Made by a program: the position numbers and the translations under genes. Shown one piece after another: positions 17,265-26,179 of a stretch of DNA of 64,000 bases (its first letter is position 1; the number at the start of each line of letters is the position of its first letter). This stretch comes from Granulosicoccus sp045106475 (GTDB taxonomy: Bacteria > Pseudomonadota > Gammaproteobacteria > Granulosicoccales > Granulosicoccaceae): positions 10,412 to 74,411 of the forward strand of contig JBGCEO010000088.1 of assembly GCA_045106475.1 (NCBI GenBank). The letters are read 5' to 3'. Below the pieces are notes generated by a model. The model was not told the origin of the DNA and did no database searches. It saw only the letters and a list, made by a program, of their open reading frames with translations.

Positions 17265-19232
17265 GTGGATCCTATAGACTCGATTTCCGAGGTATTGGGC
17301 GACAATGGCCCTATAGCCCGCCACTTGTCTGGTTTTGCACCTCGTGCGGAACAGCAACATCTGGCAGAGGCGATATTTAGCAATTTTGAAGATGGCTCCG
17401 TGCTTATTGGTGAAGCCGGCACGGGCACGGGTAAAACCTTTGCTTATCTCGTGCCTGCTTTGCTCAGCGGTCAGCGCGTGGTGATTTCCACTGGCACTCG
17501 CCATTTGCAAGACCAGCTTTTTTATAGTGACTTGCCATTGGTTAAACGCGCCCTGGGTACCGGTGTATCAACCAGCCTGCTAAAAGGGCGTGCCAATTAT
17601 CTGTGTCGACATCGCCTGCAGCGAGCGATGCGGCATCCGGCGTTGCTTGATGAGCGTCATCAACAGCATATGCGCATCATTGCTGACTGGTCACGCACAA
17701 CAAAAACCGGTGATATCGCCGAAGTCATTGCTGTGCCAGAAGATTCCATGGTTTGGGGATTTATAGTCTCTAACGAAGAATTCTGTTCCAAACATGAGTT
17801 TGAAGACCTGACAGATTGCTTCATCCACAATGCGCGCAAGAAAGCTCAGGAGTCAGACATTGTGGTGGTCAATCATCATCTACTCTGTGCCGACCTTGCG
17901 TTAAAGGAACAGGGTTTTGGTGAATTGCTGCCAAGCGCCAATGCCTTTGTCATTGATGAAGCCCATCAATTGCCAGATATTGCCGCCCAGTTTTTCGGTC
18001 GTAAACTCAGCAGTCGTCAGCTTCTCGATTTAGCCCGCGATACGGTAGGTGAGCAGCTGCACGAGGCACCTGATATGCGTGAGTTAAGAGATCTTGCGCA
18101 AGAGTTGGAAACTGGCGTTCGACATTTTCGCCTGGCATTTGATATTGAGCCCGGTCGCAACCCCTGGACGGCAGTTAAGGATAAATCTTCGATCGAGCGT
18201 GAGCTTGATCGTCTGACTATTCTATTGGGTTCATTAAAAGAGACGTTGGCAGATGTTGCCGAGCGTGGCAAGGGACTGGAAAGCTGCCACAAGCGAGCAA
18301 CGGTACATGCCGAATCGCTGGCCCGATTTGTTGAGAACCCCGCAGATGGTGAGTACGTTCATTGGTATGAAACTTTCCGCACCGGTTTTAGCCTTAACAT
18401 GACGCCTATGACGGTCGCAACGCCGTTCCAACGCGCCATGGAAGCAATGACATCGAGTTGGGTTTTTACATCGGCTACCCTAGCCGTTGGTGGTGATTTT
18501 AGTCACTTCAAAAGTCAATTAGGGCTGATTGACTCTAAAGAACTCCAAGTTGACAGTCCTTTTGACTATCGGCACAACGCTCTATTGTATCTGCCACAAA
18601 ATTTACCCGAACCACAGGCTGCCGGCTACACGGCCCAGCTGATCCAGATGATACTGCCTGTGCTTGAGGCAAGCGTCGGGCGAGCATTTTTACTCTTTAC
18701 GAGCTACCGTGCCATGCATGAGGCGTCACGTCTTTTGGAAGGTATTATTGATTATCCTATTCTGATGCAAGGGCAAATGCCGAAACGCGAACTCATTGAA
18801 GCCTTTCAATCAGTCGGTAATGCTGTTCTTCTTGGTACTAGCAGTTTTTGGGAGGGTGTTGATGTGCGGGGTGAGGCATTGTCGCTGGTGGTTATCGATA
18901 AACTGCCATTTGGCTCGCCTGGTGATCCGGTCATGAGCGCGCGTATTGATCATATGAAGCAAGCTGGCGGTAATCCATTTTTCGAATTCCAGATACCGCA
19001 GGCCGCGATAGCTTTGAAGCAAGGGGTAGGGCGACTAATACGAGACGTAACAGACAGTGGTGTGCTTGTTCTATGTGATCCTAGAATTCGTTCCCGTCAT
19101 TATGGTGAGGTATTTATAACCAGTTTGCCGCCAATGCCAATCACCAGAGATATAACCGAAGTACAAGAGTTCTACCGACGTGAGCGAATAGCATTGCGTG
19201 ATGATATCGTGGCATCGGATGAAGTGGAATGA
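17265..19232 (+). CDS. yoaA: DinG/XPD-family DNA helicase YoaA
   Basis: 655 residues, a superfamily 2 5'-3' helicase. Walker A is GEAGTGTGKT, the DEAH box is VIDEAHQLP, and late motifs include LLGTSSFWEGVD and QGVGRLIR. In DinG the iron-sulfur cluster uses C120, C194, C199 and C205. Here C114, C174 and C185 match three ligands with the same spacing, but the position of C199 is F179. H177 lies close by and could substitute. The start is GTG at 17265 behind a GGAGG. E. coli YoaA works with the polymerase III chi subunit in repair of stalled forks. It is coupled to tsaB by ATGA, the same order as in E. coli. Confidence 0.93.
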   Translation: MDPIDSISEVLGDNGPIARHLSGFAPRAEQQHLAEAIFSNFEDGSVLIGEAGTGTGKTFAYLVPALLSGQRVVISTGTRHLQDQLFYSDLPLVKRALGTGVSTSLLKGRANYLCRHRLQRAMRHPALLDERHQQHMRIIADWSRTTKTGDIAEVIAVPEDSMVWGFIVSNEEFCSKHEFEDLTDCFIHNARKKAQESDIVVVNHHLLCADLALKEQGFGELLPSANAFVIDEAHQLPDIAAQFFGRKLSSRQLLDLARDTVGEQLHEAPDMRELRDLAQELETGVRHFRLAFDIEPGRNPWTAVKDKSSIERELDRLTILLGSLKETLADVAERGKGLESCHKRATVHAESLARFVENPADGEYVHWYETFRTGFSLNMTPMTVATPFQRAMEAMTSSWVFTSATLAVGGDFSHFKSQLGLIDSKELQVDSPFDYRHNALLYLPQNLPEPQAAGYTAQLIQMILPVLEASVGRAFLLFTSYRAMHEASRLLEGIIDYPILMQGQMPKRELIEAFQSVGNAVLLGTSSFWEGVDVRGEALSLVVIDKLPFGSPGDPVMSARIDHMKQAGGNPFFEFQIPQAAIALKQGVGRLIRDVTDSGVLVLCDPRIRSRHYGEVFITSLPPMPITRDITEVQEFYRRERIALRDDIVASDEVE

Positions 19233-19951
19233 ACCTGCTGGCCATAGATACTTCAACGGACGCCTGTTCAGTAGGATTACTGATAAATAGCGACATTCTG
19301 CTCGATCATCGTGTTGCAGCTCAACGCCAGGGCTCCATGGTTTTACCGATGGTCAATGGTGTCTTGGCTGAAGCCGGGATTACGGCCAAGCAGCTTGATG
19401 CGGTAGCCTATGGTCGCGGCCCCGGTAGTTTTACAGGTGTGCGTATAGGCGTAGCTGCCACGCAAGGCATCGCACTTGGCGCTGATATTGGCGTAGTAGG
19501 GATATCCACACTGCAGAGCATTGCGCAGGGGTGCTTACGCCAGTACGGAGACTCGCATGTCGCCGTCAGTGTCGATGCGCGAATGGATGAGGTTTACTTT
19601 GCAGCCTTTATTGAAGATGAAAATCAAACAATGCAGACAGCAATGAATGAAACAGTGTGTGCGCAAGGCAGCATCCAGGCGTTGCCTCATCGTGATTCGG
19701 GTATGGGTTTGCTTTGGCACTGGGCAGGCTCTGGAGCTGATCGATATAAGCTCATCTTGAATGAGCAATTCTCAGTGCCTGATGCAGCAATAAGAAGCGA
19801 TCGCTGGCCACATGCGCAGGATCTACTGTCGTTAGGTTCTCCTAGAGTGCTGGCCGGTGAACTGACACCGCCTGAGTATGCATCTCCAGTATATCTGCGC
19901 GACAAGGTCGCGCAGACTACACAGGAGCGAATGGCACTAAACAGAAACTAA
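19229..19951 (+). CDS. tsaB: tRNA N6-threonylcarbamoyladenosine biosynthesis protein TsaB
   Basis: A 240-residue ASKHA-fold protein that pairs with TsaD and TsaE to make t6A37 in ANN-decoding tRNAs. It starts with LLAIDTSTDACSVG, and the TsaB signature GRGPGSFTGVRIG is present. The start overlaps the yoaA stop (ATGA). The C-terminus ends with PVYLRDKVA, as in family members. Length is slightly above the 231 residues of E. coli. Confidence 0.96.
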   Translation: MNLLAIDTSTDACSVGLLINSDILLDHRVAAQRQGSMVLPMVNGVLAEAGITAKQLDAVAYGRGPGSFTGVRIGVAATQGIALGADIGVVGISTLQSIAQGCLRQYGDSHVAVSVDARMDEVYFAAFIEDENQTMQTAMNETVCAQGSIQALPHRDSGMGLLWHWAGSGADRYKLILNEQFSVPDAAIRSDRWPHAQDLLSLGSPRVLAGELTPPEYASPVYLRDKVAQTTQERMALNRN

Positions 19952-19982
19952 GATAGCGTCGAGATTTTTGTTCTGCGTATGC

Positions 19983-20033
19983 ATGTTTGCCAATTTGCAA
20001 ACATTGAAACGCCTCAGGCACTATGCGTGAGGC
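19983..20033. terminator. two tandem hairpins between convergent genes
   Basis: First hairpin: perfect 8-bp stem 19983-19990 against 19997-20004 with a 6-nt loop. Second: 6-bp stem 20011-20016 against 20028-20033, with an inner GCA/TGC pairing. Both lie between the convergent tsaB and ABM-domain genes. A T-tract is missing, so they may act as transcript-end stabilisers. Confidence 0.45.
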
Positions 20034-20067
20034 ACTCAATCTGAGCTTGAAATGCTCTAGTAGACTT

Positions 20068-20796
20068 TTACTTTATTGCTAAGATTGCAAAGTTGTTGAC
20101 GTTGGCAACGACGCCTTCATCCCAACTACCTTCGATCAGAACTGAAGACTTCTCTTTCAACAAACTGGCTACTTGGCCTGCGAAATGCGCTTCTCGACCC
20201 GTGTTATCCGCAAAGATGTCAAAGATAGCGAAGTTGCTCTCATCGAGCTGCAATGCCACCCAATAAAGTGTCTTGGGTTCCGTTTCGGCAACAATCGGGC
20301 CGGCGGCTCTGAGCAATGCTTCTAGAGCATCGCTCTGACCTGGTGCAGCCGTCAATTTGATGTAAGTGGCAGTGGTGGCGGTATAAAGATCGACAGGTGC
20401 TTTCGCAGACAGCACGGCAGAGTTATTAATGTTTGCGACGACTCCATCATCCCAACCACCTTCAACCAACCGTTCCGCGTTTTTATTCAAGGCACCAGCC
20501 ACTGCGCCAGAGAAATGAGCGTTCCGTGCCTCTTCGTCTATGAAAATGTCGAAAATGGCCAGTTGTTTTTCTGGACCCTGTAACGCAAACCAAAGCACTG
20601 TGCCAGGCTCTGTTTCCTTCACTAACGGAGCTGCGCCAGTTAGAAATTGCGCGAATTCTTCCTGTTGGCCTGTGACTGCGCTCATTTCAATGTAGCTTGC
20701 CGTGTGATTCATGTGTACTGACTCCTGTGCGCTAGCACTTAATGCCATTGCTGATAACCCTAGAATTCGGAGAGTTCTTAGTGTGATAGTATTCAT
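20068..20796 (-). CDS. Exported protein with two tandem ABM (antibiotic biosynthesis monooxygenase) domains
   Basis: 242 residues with a Sec signal (cleavage near SASAQES). Two clearly homologous repeats of about 100 residues follow (32-132 and 142-242). Each has TA(S/T)YI, an ETEPxTxxW segment, the core AIFDIFxD and a closing GxWDxGVVANxNN. These match the dimeric ferredoxin-like ABM/YgiN fold, so the protein may form an intramolecular pseudo-dimer. ABM proteins include quinol and heme-degrading monooxygenases, but many have no known substrate; none can be assigned. It is divergent from a LysR regulator, which is its likely controller. The AGGAA ribosome-binding site supports the start. Confidence 0.8.
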   Translation of the reverse strand: MNTITLRTLRILGLSAMALSASAQESVHMNHTASYIEMSAVTGQQEEFAQFLTGAAPLVKETEPGTVLWFALQGPEKQLAIFDIFIDEEARNAHFSGAVAGALNKNAERLVEGGWDDGVVANINNSAVLSAKAPVDLYTATTATYIKLTAAPGQSDALEALLRAAGPIVAETEPKTLYWVALQLDESNFAIFDIFADNTGREAHFAGQVASLLKEKSSVLIEGSWDEGVVANVNNFAILAIK

Positions 20797-20913
20797 AGTT
20801 ATTTCCTATTTAAAGTGTGAATAAAATTAGTCTTTGCACGCTTGGAATGCCTTAATTTGCCTTCCATGGTGTATATATTCGTCTAAGAGGCGTAAACACT
20901 CCAATACTGACTT

Positions 20914-20929
20914 TCTATTTATTAATAGA
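20914..20929. promoter_or_regulatory. candidate LysR operator (palindrome)
   Basis: A perfect inverted repeat TCTATT-N4-AATAGA lies between the divergent lysR and ABM-domain genes, about 63 nt before the lysR start. It fits the T-N11-A style of LysR boxes. Confidence 0.4.
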
Positions 20930-20991
20930 CAGAGACTATTTAAGGTTCATCCGCAAAGCTATACCCGGCATCAGCAAAAAAGGAAGTTTCC

Positions 20992-21864
20992 ATGGAGATG
21001 AACCAAATTCGCTATTTTCTCGCCGTTTGTGAGCACCGCAATTTCACGCATGCAGCGCAAGCATCGAATGTGTCGCAACCGTCGCTGACAATAGCCATCA
21101 AGAAGTTGGAAGATGAACTGGGTGGGCCACTGTTTCTTCGGGATCGTGCTGGATGTCGATTGACACCTTTGGGAGCATTGGTAGAGCCACGCTTGCAAAG
21201 GGTGCAGCAGGAGGCACTCGAAGCGAAGGCGGAGGCCGTCCGCCACATCCGTCTGGAGCGCGTGCCAATCAGCGTTGGGGTCGGTGAAACGGTTGGACAT
21301 CAAAAAATATCAGAAGCCGTGGAACGCTTTCGGCTTCGACTGCCCGAAGCAGAGATTGAGTTAATTGTTGATACTGAAAACGCGCTTTTGGAGGGACTGC
21401 GAGAAGGACGCTTCGATATAGTTGTCTCGGCAGCCGAGGTCACATCAGATCTGTATCGGATTGATCCGCTTTATAGTGAAAACTACCGTGTAGTTATTGC
21501 AGCAAACCATGCTCTAAGCCAATACAAAGCTGTGTCACTTGAGCAACTTGCTAGTACCAACATGCTCGATCGACCCAATTGCGAGATGCGTGACACCCTG
21601 CATAAAACGTGTGCCGAGAATGGGCATTCGCTTTACGCAACTTACAGGTCCAATCGAGTTGACTGGCTATTGGAGCTAGCAAGAAATGGCTCAGGTGCAG
21701 TGATCCTGCCGGTAACGGCAATTCCAAAAGGAAAGGACTTGGTATCGTTGCCAATTGAGGGCATTGAGATTGATCGCCAAATCTTTGGCCTGCGATACCG
21801 CCATCAGCCCTCTAGGCTTGAAGCCGATGAGTTGATTCGAGAGCTGGCCTCAAAAGTAAGGTAA
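20992..21864 (+). CDS. LysR-family transcriptional regulator
   Basis: 290 residues. The N-terminal winged helix-turn-helix is typical (MNQIRYFLAVCEHRNFTHAA, then SQPSLTIAIKKLEDELG and LTPLG). The effector-binding domain (about 90-285) resembles that of OxyR/CysB-like members, with IVVSAAEV and a lone pair of cysteines (CEM, CAEN) near residues 198 and 208. The gene is divergent from the exported ABM-domain protein with a palindrome in the 195-nt gap. It probably regulates that gene and itself; the inducer is unknown. An AGGA lies upstream of the start. Confidence 0.9.
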   Translation: MEMNQIRYFLAVCEHRNFTHAAQASNVSQPSLTIAIKKLEDELGGPLFLRDRAGCRLTPLGALVEPRLQRVQQEALEAKAEAVRHIRLERVPISVGVGETVGHQKISEAVERFRLRLPEAEIELIVDTENALLEGLREGRFDIVVSAAEVTSDLYRIDPLYSENYRVVIAANHALSQYKAVSLEQLASTNMLDRPNCEMRDTLHKTCAENGHSLYATYRSNRVDWLLELARNGSGAVILPVTAIPKGKDLVSLPIEGIEIDRQIFGLRYRHQPSRLEADELIRELASKVR

Positions 21865-21943
21865 ATAGCAGCTTAGATGTGTTGTCTCTCACTGTATTTC
21901 AGCTCTGGAATAGACTCTTACAAATGACCTCATCAATGCTGGC

Positions 21944-22297
21944 TTACAAAAAAACTTCTTGGTAGCGTGCCTCATCAAATCCTATCAGTAGCACATTTCC
22001 GGAGGTAACGACCGGTCGCTTGATCATGCTGGTATTCGCCAGAAGCAACGAAATAACCTTGGGTTGTGTTAGATCTTTTTTATCGTCTTCGTTTAGTTTT
22101 CTCCACGTCGTGCCGCGTGTATTGAGCAAAGGTTCCCAGCCTGCCTGCTTACACCACCGATTCAAAGTGGCTTTGTCTATACCTTTCTTTTTGTAGTCGT
22201 GGAATTCATAGCTGATCTCGTTTGCATCTAACCACTTACGTGTTTTTTTTACAGTATCGCAATTGGGAATACCATGAACCGTTATCACATCGCTCAT
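21944..22297 (-). CDS. yffB: ArsC/Spx-family reductase (YffB-like)
   Basis: 117 residues with a thioredoxin-like ArsC fold: IPNCDTVKKTRKWLDAN with one active-site cysteine (C13), DYKKKGID, and TSMIKRPVV at the C-terminal half. YffB-type proteins resemble arsenate reductase but their substrate is not established; glutathione-dependent reduction has been proposed. It follows dapD by 10 nt on the same strand; yffB lies beside dap genes in E. coli too. Confidence 0.88.
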   Translation of the reverse strand: MSDVITVHGIPNCDTVKKTRKWLDANEISYEFHDYKKKGIDKATLNRWCKQAGWEPLLNTRGTTWRKLNEDDKKDLTQPKVISLLLANTSMIKRPVVTSGNVLLIGFDEARYQEVFL

Positions 22298-22307
22298 CGT
22301 TTATAAC

Positions 22308-23138
22308 TCAGTCAACCACTCGCAGAAGTTCGTTTATGCCTACTTTACTGCGGGTTTTCTCATCAACTCGCTTGACGATTACAGCACAGTACAGGCTGTA
22401 CTTTCCGTTGTCTGAGGGTAGATTTCCAGACACAACAACAGAGCCTGCTGGTACTCGTCCATAGCTGACTTCATCCCGTTCTCTGTCATAAATGCGGGTG
22501 CTTTGACCGATATACACGCCCATAGAAATAACAGAACCTGCTTCCACAATCACGCCTTCAACAATCTCAGAGCGTGCACCTATGAAGCAGTTATCTTCGA
22601 TAATAGTGGGCGAGGCCTGCAGTGGTTCGAGAACACCGCCTATACCCACACCGCCGGAGAGGTGAACGTTCTTGCCAATTTGCGCGCAAGACCCGACTGT
22701 GGCCCAGGTATCAACCATGGTGCCGGAATCAACATAAGCACCGATGTTCACATAGGATGGCATGAGCACAGTATTGGCAGCGATGAAACTGCCTTTGCGA
22801 GCTACGGCAGGTGGAACTACTCGTACCCCTGCAGCTTGAAACTCATTGGCACTCATATCGGCAAACTTGCTAGGGACTTTGTCGTAGAAACGGGTGAATC
22901 CGCCGGCTTCTATCGGAGCGTTGTCGCGTAACCGAAAAGAAAGCAATACGGCCTTTTTGAGCCATTCATTAACATGCCATTGGCCTACGGATTGAGGTTC
23001 GGCAACTCGTTCCTTGCCTGAATCGATTAATGCGATGGCTTGTTCAACTGCTTGTCCAATTTCGCCATCGGCTTGTGCAGGTGATATGTCAGCCCGATTT
23101 TCCCAGGCGTCATTGATAACGCTTTCCAGCTCACTCAT
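22308..23138 (-). CDS. dapD: 2,3,4,5-tetrahydropyridine-2,6-dicarboxylate N-succinyltransferase
   Basis: 276 residues, the typical length of the left-handed beta-helix succinyltransferase that uses succinyl-CoA in the succinylase branch of lysine/diaminopimelate synthesis. Visible features are the hexapeptide repeats (for example VNIGAYVDSGTMVDTWATVGS, cited here as its parts VNIGAYVD and GTMVDTWATVGS), VHLSGGVGIGGVLEP and the ending PSDNGKYSLYCAVIVKRVD. It lies between dapC and yffB on the same strand. Confidence 0.97.
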   Translation of the reverse strand: MSELESVINDAWENRADISPAQADGEIGQAVEQAIALIDSGKERVAEPQSVGQWHVNEWLKKAVLLSFRLRDNAPIEAGGFTRFYDKVPSKFADMSANEFQAAGVRVVPPAVARKGSFIAANTVLMPSYVNIGAYVDSGTMVDTWATVGSCAQIGKNVHLSGGVGIGGVLEPLQASPTIIEDNCFIGARSEIVEGVIVEAGSVISMGVYIGQSTRIYDRERDEVSYGRVPAGSVVVSGNLPSDNGKYSLYCAVIVKRVDEKTRSKVGINELLRVVD

Positions 23139-23170
23139 TGTGGTTTTCTCAAAGGTTGGATTGTTTCGAA

Positions 23171-24388
23171 TTAGTCGACTAAAGCCGTTGCTGTGTTTGT
23201 CTCAAGGCAGTGCACAATACGTTGTGCCGCTATGATGCAATCATCCAGCGGTGCAACCAAGGCCAAACGCAGGCGTCGGCTTCCCGGGTTGGCACTTTGC
23301 GCTGAAGGTGATCTGGCAAGAAAACTACCTGGGACCACACGAACGTTTTGTTCTGCCAGTAAACGTTGTGTAAATGTTTGATCATCTACAGGGAGTTCGG
23401 GCCAAAGATAGAACCCAGCCGGGGGGATCTGTATATCCAGCACGGGTTTGAAAATATCAATCACTGCACGATACTTCGCATCATACTCGCGTCGATTTTG
23501 CTCGACATGAAGCTCGTCATTCCAAGCGGCTATGCTGGCTTGCTGTACGGCGCCAGACATTGAACAACCCTGATAGGTACGGTATTCAACAAAACGTTGG
23601 ATAAGCGATGCATCGCCGGCTACAAATCCAGAGCGAAGTCCGGGTAGATTGGAGCGCTTGGATAAACTGTGAAAAGCCAGACAGCGATCAAAGGAGTCTA
23701 GCCCCATTGCCTGTGCAGCTTGCAGTAATCCGCAGGGCGCACCTGCAGACTCTCGATAGATTTCGCTATAGCACTCGTCACTGATGATGATGAAATCATG
23801 TTCTTGGGCTTTTTCGATCAAGCGCTGAAGCGAAGCTTGCGAATTTACCGCCCCTGTGGGGTTGCCTGGTGTGCAGATATAGATCATCTGGCAATCAGCC
23901 CACTGTGCATCGCTGATGGCTTCGATATTGTCATCGGCGTTTTCATCGATTGCAAAGAATTCAGGTTTACAACCAGCCAGCAATGCTGCGCCTTCATAGA
24001 TCTGATAGAACGGATTTGGCATCAAAACGGTTCGGCTATGCTGTGTGCGGTCAAGCACACACTGGGCAATCGCGAACAACCCCTCTCGAGTGCCATTGAC
24101 TGGTATCACGTGGTGTTCAGCCAGTTTGGTAGGCGAATCGAGTTTGAAACGCTGACAAAGCCAGATTGCAATAGTCTGCCGAAGCTCTTCAAGCCCGCGG
24201 GTGGACGGATAGCTTTCCACACTGCGGATGGAATCGACCAAGGCATCAAGTACAAACTGCGGCGCTGGATGCTTTGGCTCGCCAACTGAGAGTGAGACCG
24301 GTTTTAAGCTGGGTGGCTCAATCGGGCCAAGCAAAGCACGGAGTTTCTCAAAAGGATAGGGCTGGAGAAGATCTAGTTCGGGATTCAT
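23171..24388 (-). CDS. dapC: N-succinyldiaminopimelate aminotransferase
   Basis: 405 residues, a fold-type I PLP aminotransferase. The sequence opens with MNPELDLLQPYPFEKLRALL, the typical DapC start, so ATG 24388 is preferred over a GTG at 24418. Motifs include GTREGLFA, PNPFYQIYEGAA, TPGNPTGAV, ISDECYSEIY and the PLP lysine in SLSKRSNLPGLRSGF. It converts N-succinyl-2-amino-6-ketopimelate to N-succinyl-LL-DAP, the step after DapD, whose gene lies 32 nt downstream. A TATAAT on the minus strand at 24451-24446 could be its -10 box. Confidence 0.94.
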   Translation of the reverse strand: MNPELDLLQPYPFEKLRALLGPIEPPSLKPVSLSVGEPKHPAPQFVLDALVDSIRSVESYPSTRGLEELRQTIAIWLCQRFKLDSPTKLAEHHVIPVNGTREGLFAIAQCVLDRTQHSRTVLMPNPFYQIYEGAALLAGCKPEFFAIDENADDNIEAISDAQWADCQMIYICTPGNPTGAVNSQASLQRLIEKAQEHDFIIISDECYSEIYRESAGAPCGLLQAAQAMGLDSFDRCLAFHSLSKRSNLPGLRSGFVAGDASLIQRFVEYRTYQGCSMSGAVQQASIAAWNDELHVEQNRREYDAKYRAVIDIFKPVLDIQIPPAGFYLWPELPVDDQTFTQRLLAEQNVRVVPGSFLARSPSAQSANPGSRRLRLALVAPLDDCIIAAQRIVHCLETNTATALVD

Positions 24389-24445
24389 CGAAAAAAGGGG
24401 TATTGTACTGTGGGTCACCGCTGTCTGAGCGGCAATTGATGGCCT

Positions 24446-24451
24446 ATTATA
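24446..24451 (-). promoter_or_regulatory. candidate -10 box of the dapC-dapD-yffB unit
   Basis: TATAAT on the minus strand, 58 nt before dapC ATG 24388, in the divergent gap with the DUF1415 gene. No clear -35 element is seen. Confidence 0.3.
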
Positions 24452-24508
24452 CGTGAGATCTGAGCCCTCACCGCGTTAGCCACCGTGGCTTAAGTGATTG
24501 CAAACACC

Positions 24509-25069
24509 ATGAACCCCCAGCATCCAATCAATTTGGTTGATCGATGGATTGATTCCATAGTCATCGGACTTAACCTGTGCCCGTTTGCTCATAGAGCAAA
24601 AAAACACGCTCAGTTGAGGATATGTTTGGCCAAGAGCGCCCGCGTGGTTGATTGCCTGCAACACCTGGCAGACGAGGCTGCCTTACTAACGCAAGCCGAT
24701 GATCAGTCCACCACACTTTTAGTCATGCCGGAGGGTTTTAGCGAATTCGATGACTATCTCGATTTGTTGGCGATGGCTGAGGCTTTGCTCGATGATCTGG
24801 GTTATACCGGGATTCTGCAGTTAGCCAGCTTCCACCCTCACTATCAATTCGATGGTACAAACCCTCAAGATGCGAGCAATTGGACCAACCGCGCACCGTT
24901 TCCCATCCTTCATTTGTTGACGGAGTCGAGCGTCAGTCGAGCCGTTGACGCGCATCCGGACCCTGAAAACATCCCTGTACGTAATATAGAGAAACTGGAG
25001 CAATTGGGTACGATCGGTATTGAACAGTTGCTGCTTGAGCTGCCGACCAATCGAAAACCCGATTCCTAG
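24509..25069 (+). CDS. DUF1415 family protein
   Basis: 186 residues from ATG 24509. The family features are recognisable: a VxRWIDxxVIGLNLCPFA-like N-terminus, TLLVMPEGFSEFDDYLDLL, then LASFHPHYQFDGT, ending in NRAPFPILHLLTE. DUF1415 proteins are conserved in gammaproteobacteria and have no known activity. The paired CPF cysteine and HPHYQF histidines suggest a metal or redox site, which is only an inference. It is divergent from dapC and convergent with the dienelactone hydrolase gene across a REP-like element. Confidence 0.85.
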   Translation: MNPQHPINLVDRWIDSIVIGLNLCPFAHRAKKHAQLRICLAKSARVVDCLQHLADEAALLTQADDQSTTLLVMPEGFSEFDDYLDLLAMAEALLDDLGYTGILQLASFHPHYQFDGTNPQDASNWTNRAPFPILHLLTESSVSRAVDAHPDPENIPVRNIEKLEQLGTIGIEQLLLELPTNRKPDS

Positions 25070-25078
25070 AGTTCTGTC

Positions 25079-25198
25079 TAACTGCCCCGGTAGGCTGGGG
25101 ATGGCTCTAAATAACGACTGTCGAACCTGCCTAGGTGATTGATCTCAAAGGCTTAACAAACAATTTCTGGTGCTGTCCCCAGGGAAATGGGGCAGTTT
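25079..25198. repeat. 120-bp REPIN-like element, copy 1
   Basis: A 120-bp block bounded by inverted units of about 26 bp. The left unit starts AACTGCCCC and continues GCTGGGGATGGC; the right unit ends GGGGCAGTT after GCTGTCCCC. Each unit can form its own CCCC/GGGG hairpin, and the two units can pair with each other. A second copy of exactly the same length is at 46064-46183. It lies between convergent genes and may also act as a transcript end. Confidence 0.8.
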
Positions 25199-25258
25199 GA
25201 GATATTCGAGATGGCCAAGACGGCGACGCGTCCTGGCCAAAAGTGACTGTCAGCCAGC

Positions 25259-26179
25259 CTAAGCTAGATTTTGCTTGAAAAATTCAACGGTGCGCGTTTC
25301 TGCAAGTGCGGCGGCATCTTTGCTGAACCGCGGAGTCGAGTTGTTGTGAAACCCATGCTTGGTGCCTGCGTATAGCTGTCGTTCGAAGGCTTTGCCAGAA
25401 GATTGCAAAGCCGATTCAAAATCTGGCCACATAGCGTTAATTCGCTTGTCATCTTCGGCAGACTGAATCAGCAAAGGGGCGCTGATGTCAGCGACGGTCT
25501 CGCTAGCTGGTGCAGCACCATAGAATGGGACCGCTGCATGCAGATCGCTACCCATCTGGGTTGCGAGAAAATTTGTCGTACCACCGCCCCAACAAAAGCC
25601 CACTGATCCGAGCTTGCCTGTCGAAAGCGTATGAGCTTGAACATATTTTGCACTATTGAGCATGTCTTGCTTAAGCTGGGTTTGATCGAGGCTCTTTTGC
25701 AGGACTTTTCCATCATCATCGTTGCCCGGATAGCCGCCAACAGGTGAGAGGCCATCCGGCGCCAGTGCCAGGAAACCGTGAGTTGCCAGTCTTCTCGCAA
25801 CATCTTCAATATACGGGTTCAATCCTCTGTTTTCGTGGATAACTATGACTGCGGGATGAGGACCCTCTGCGGCGGGCTGCACTAGATAGCCTCGCATTTT
25901 TCCGGAGGTGCCGCCCGGGGAATCATAATCTACGTAGGTAGCCTTGATACGCTCGTCTGTGAACGAAATTGTTTGCGCCTGTGCGTAACGAGGCAATAGC
26001 GACTGCGCCATCGCCAGCCCGGATACACCGGCAATTGTCACGGCTCCGGCCTTTTGCAGAAATTCCCGGCGATTCATAGCACCATGACAGTATTCGTCAT
26101 ACAAATCATATATTTGCTTGTCAATATCTTCTGGAGCGATCAGATCCTTATCGCTTATAGCGTCAGCGTCTATTTTCAT
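25259..26179 (-). CDS. Tat-exported dienelactone hydrolase family protein
   Basis: 306 residues. The N-terminal 35 residues are polar, followed by a twin-arginine signal (MNRREFLQKAGA, then a hydrophobic stretch ending AQAQ), so export in folded form is expected. The alpha/beta-hydrolase part shows VIVIHENRGLNPYIEDVARR, the nucleophile elbow GFCWGGG with a cysteine, the acid in SAEDDKR and the histidine in KHGFHN. This matches the Cys-Asp-His triad of dienelactone hydrolase-like enzymes. The natural substrate cannot be read from the sequence. A small hairpin (26206-26212 against 26218-26224) lies in its 5' leader. Confidence 0.9.
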   Translation of the reverse strand: MKIDADAISDKDLIAPEDIDKQIYDLYDEYCHGAMNRREFLQKAGAVTIAGVSGLAMAQSLLPRYAQAQTISFTDERIKATYVDYDSPGGTSGKMRGYLVQPAAEGPHPAVIVIHENRGLNPYIEDVARRLATHGFLALAPDGLSPVGGYPGNDDDGKVLQKSLDQTQLKQDMLNSAKYVQAHTLSTGKLGSVGFCWGGGTTNFLATQMGSDLHAAVPFYGAAPASETVADISAPLLIQSAEDDKRINAMWPDFESALQSSGKAFERQLYAGTKHGFHNNSTPRFSKDAAALAETRTVEFFKQNLA

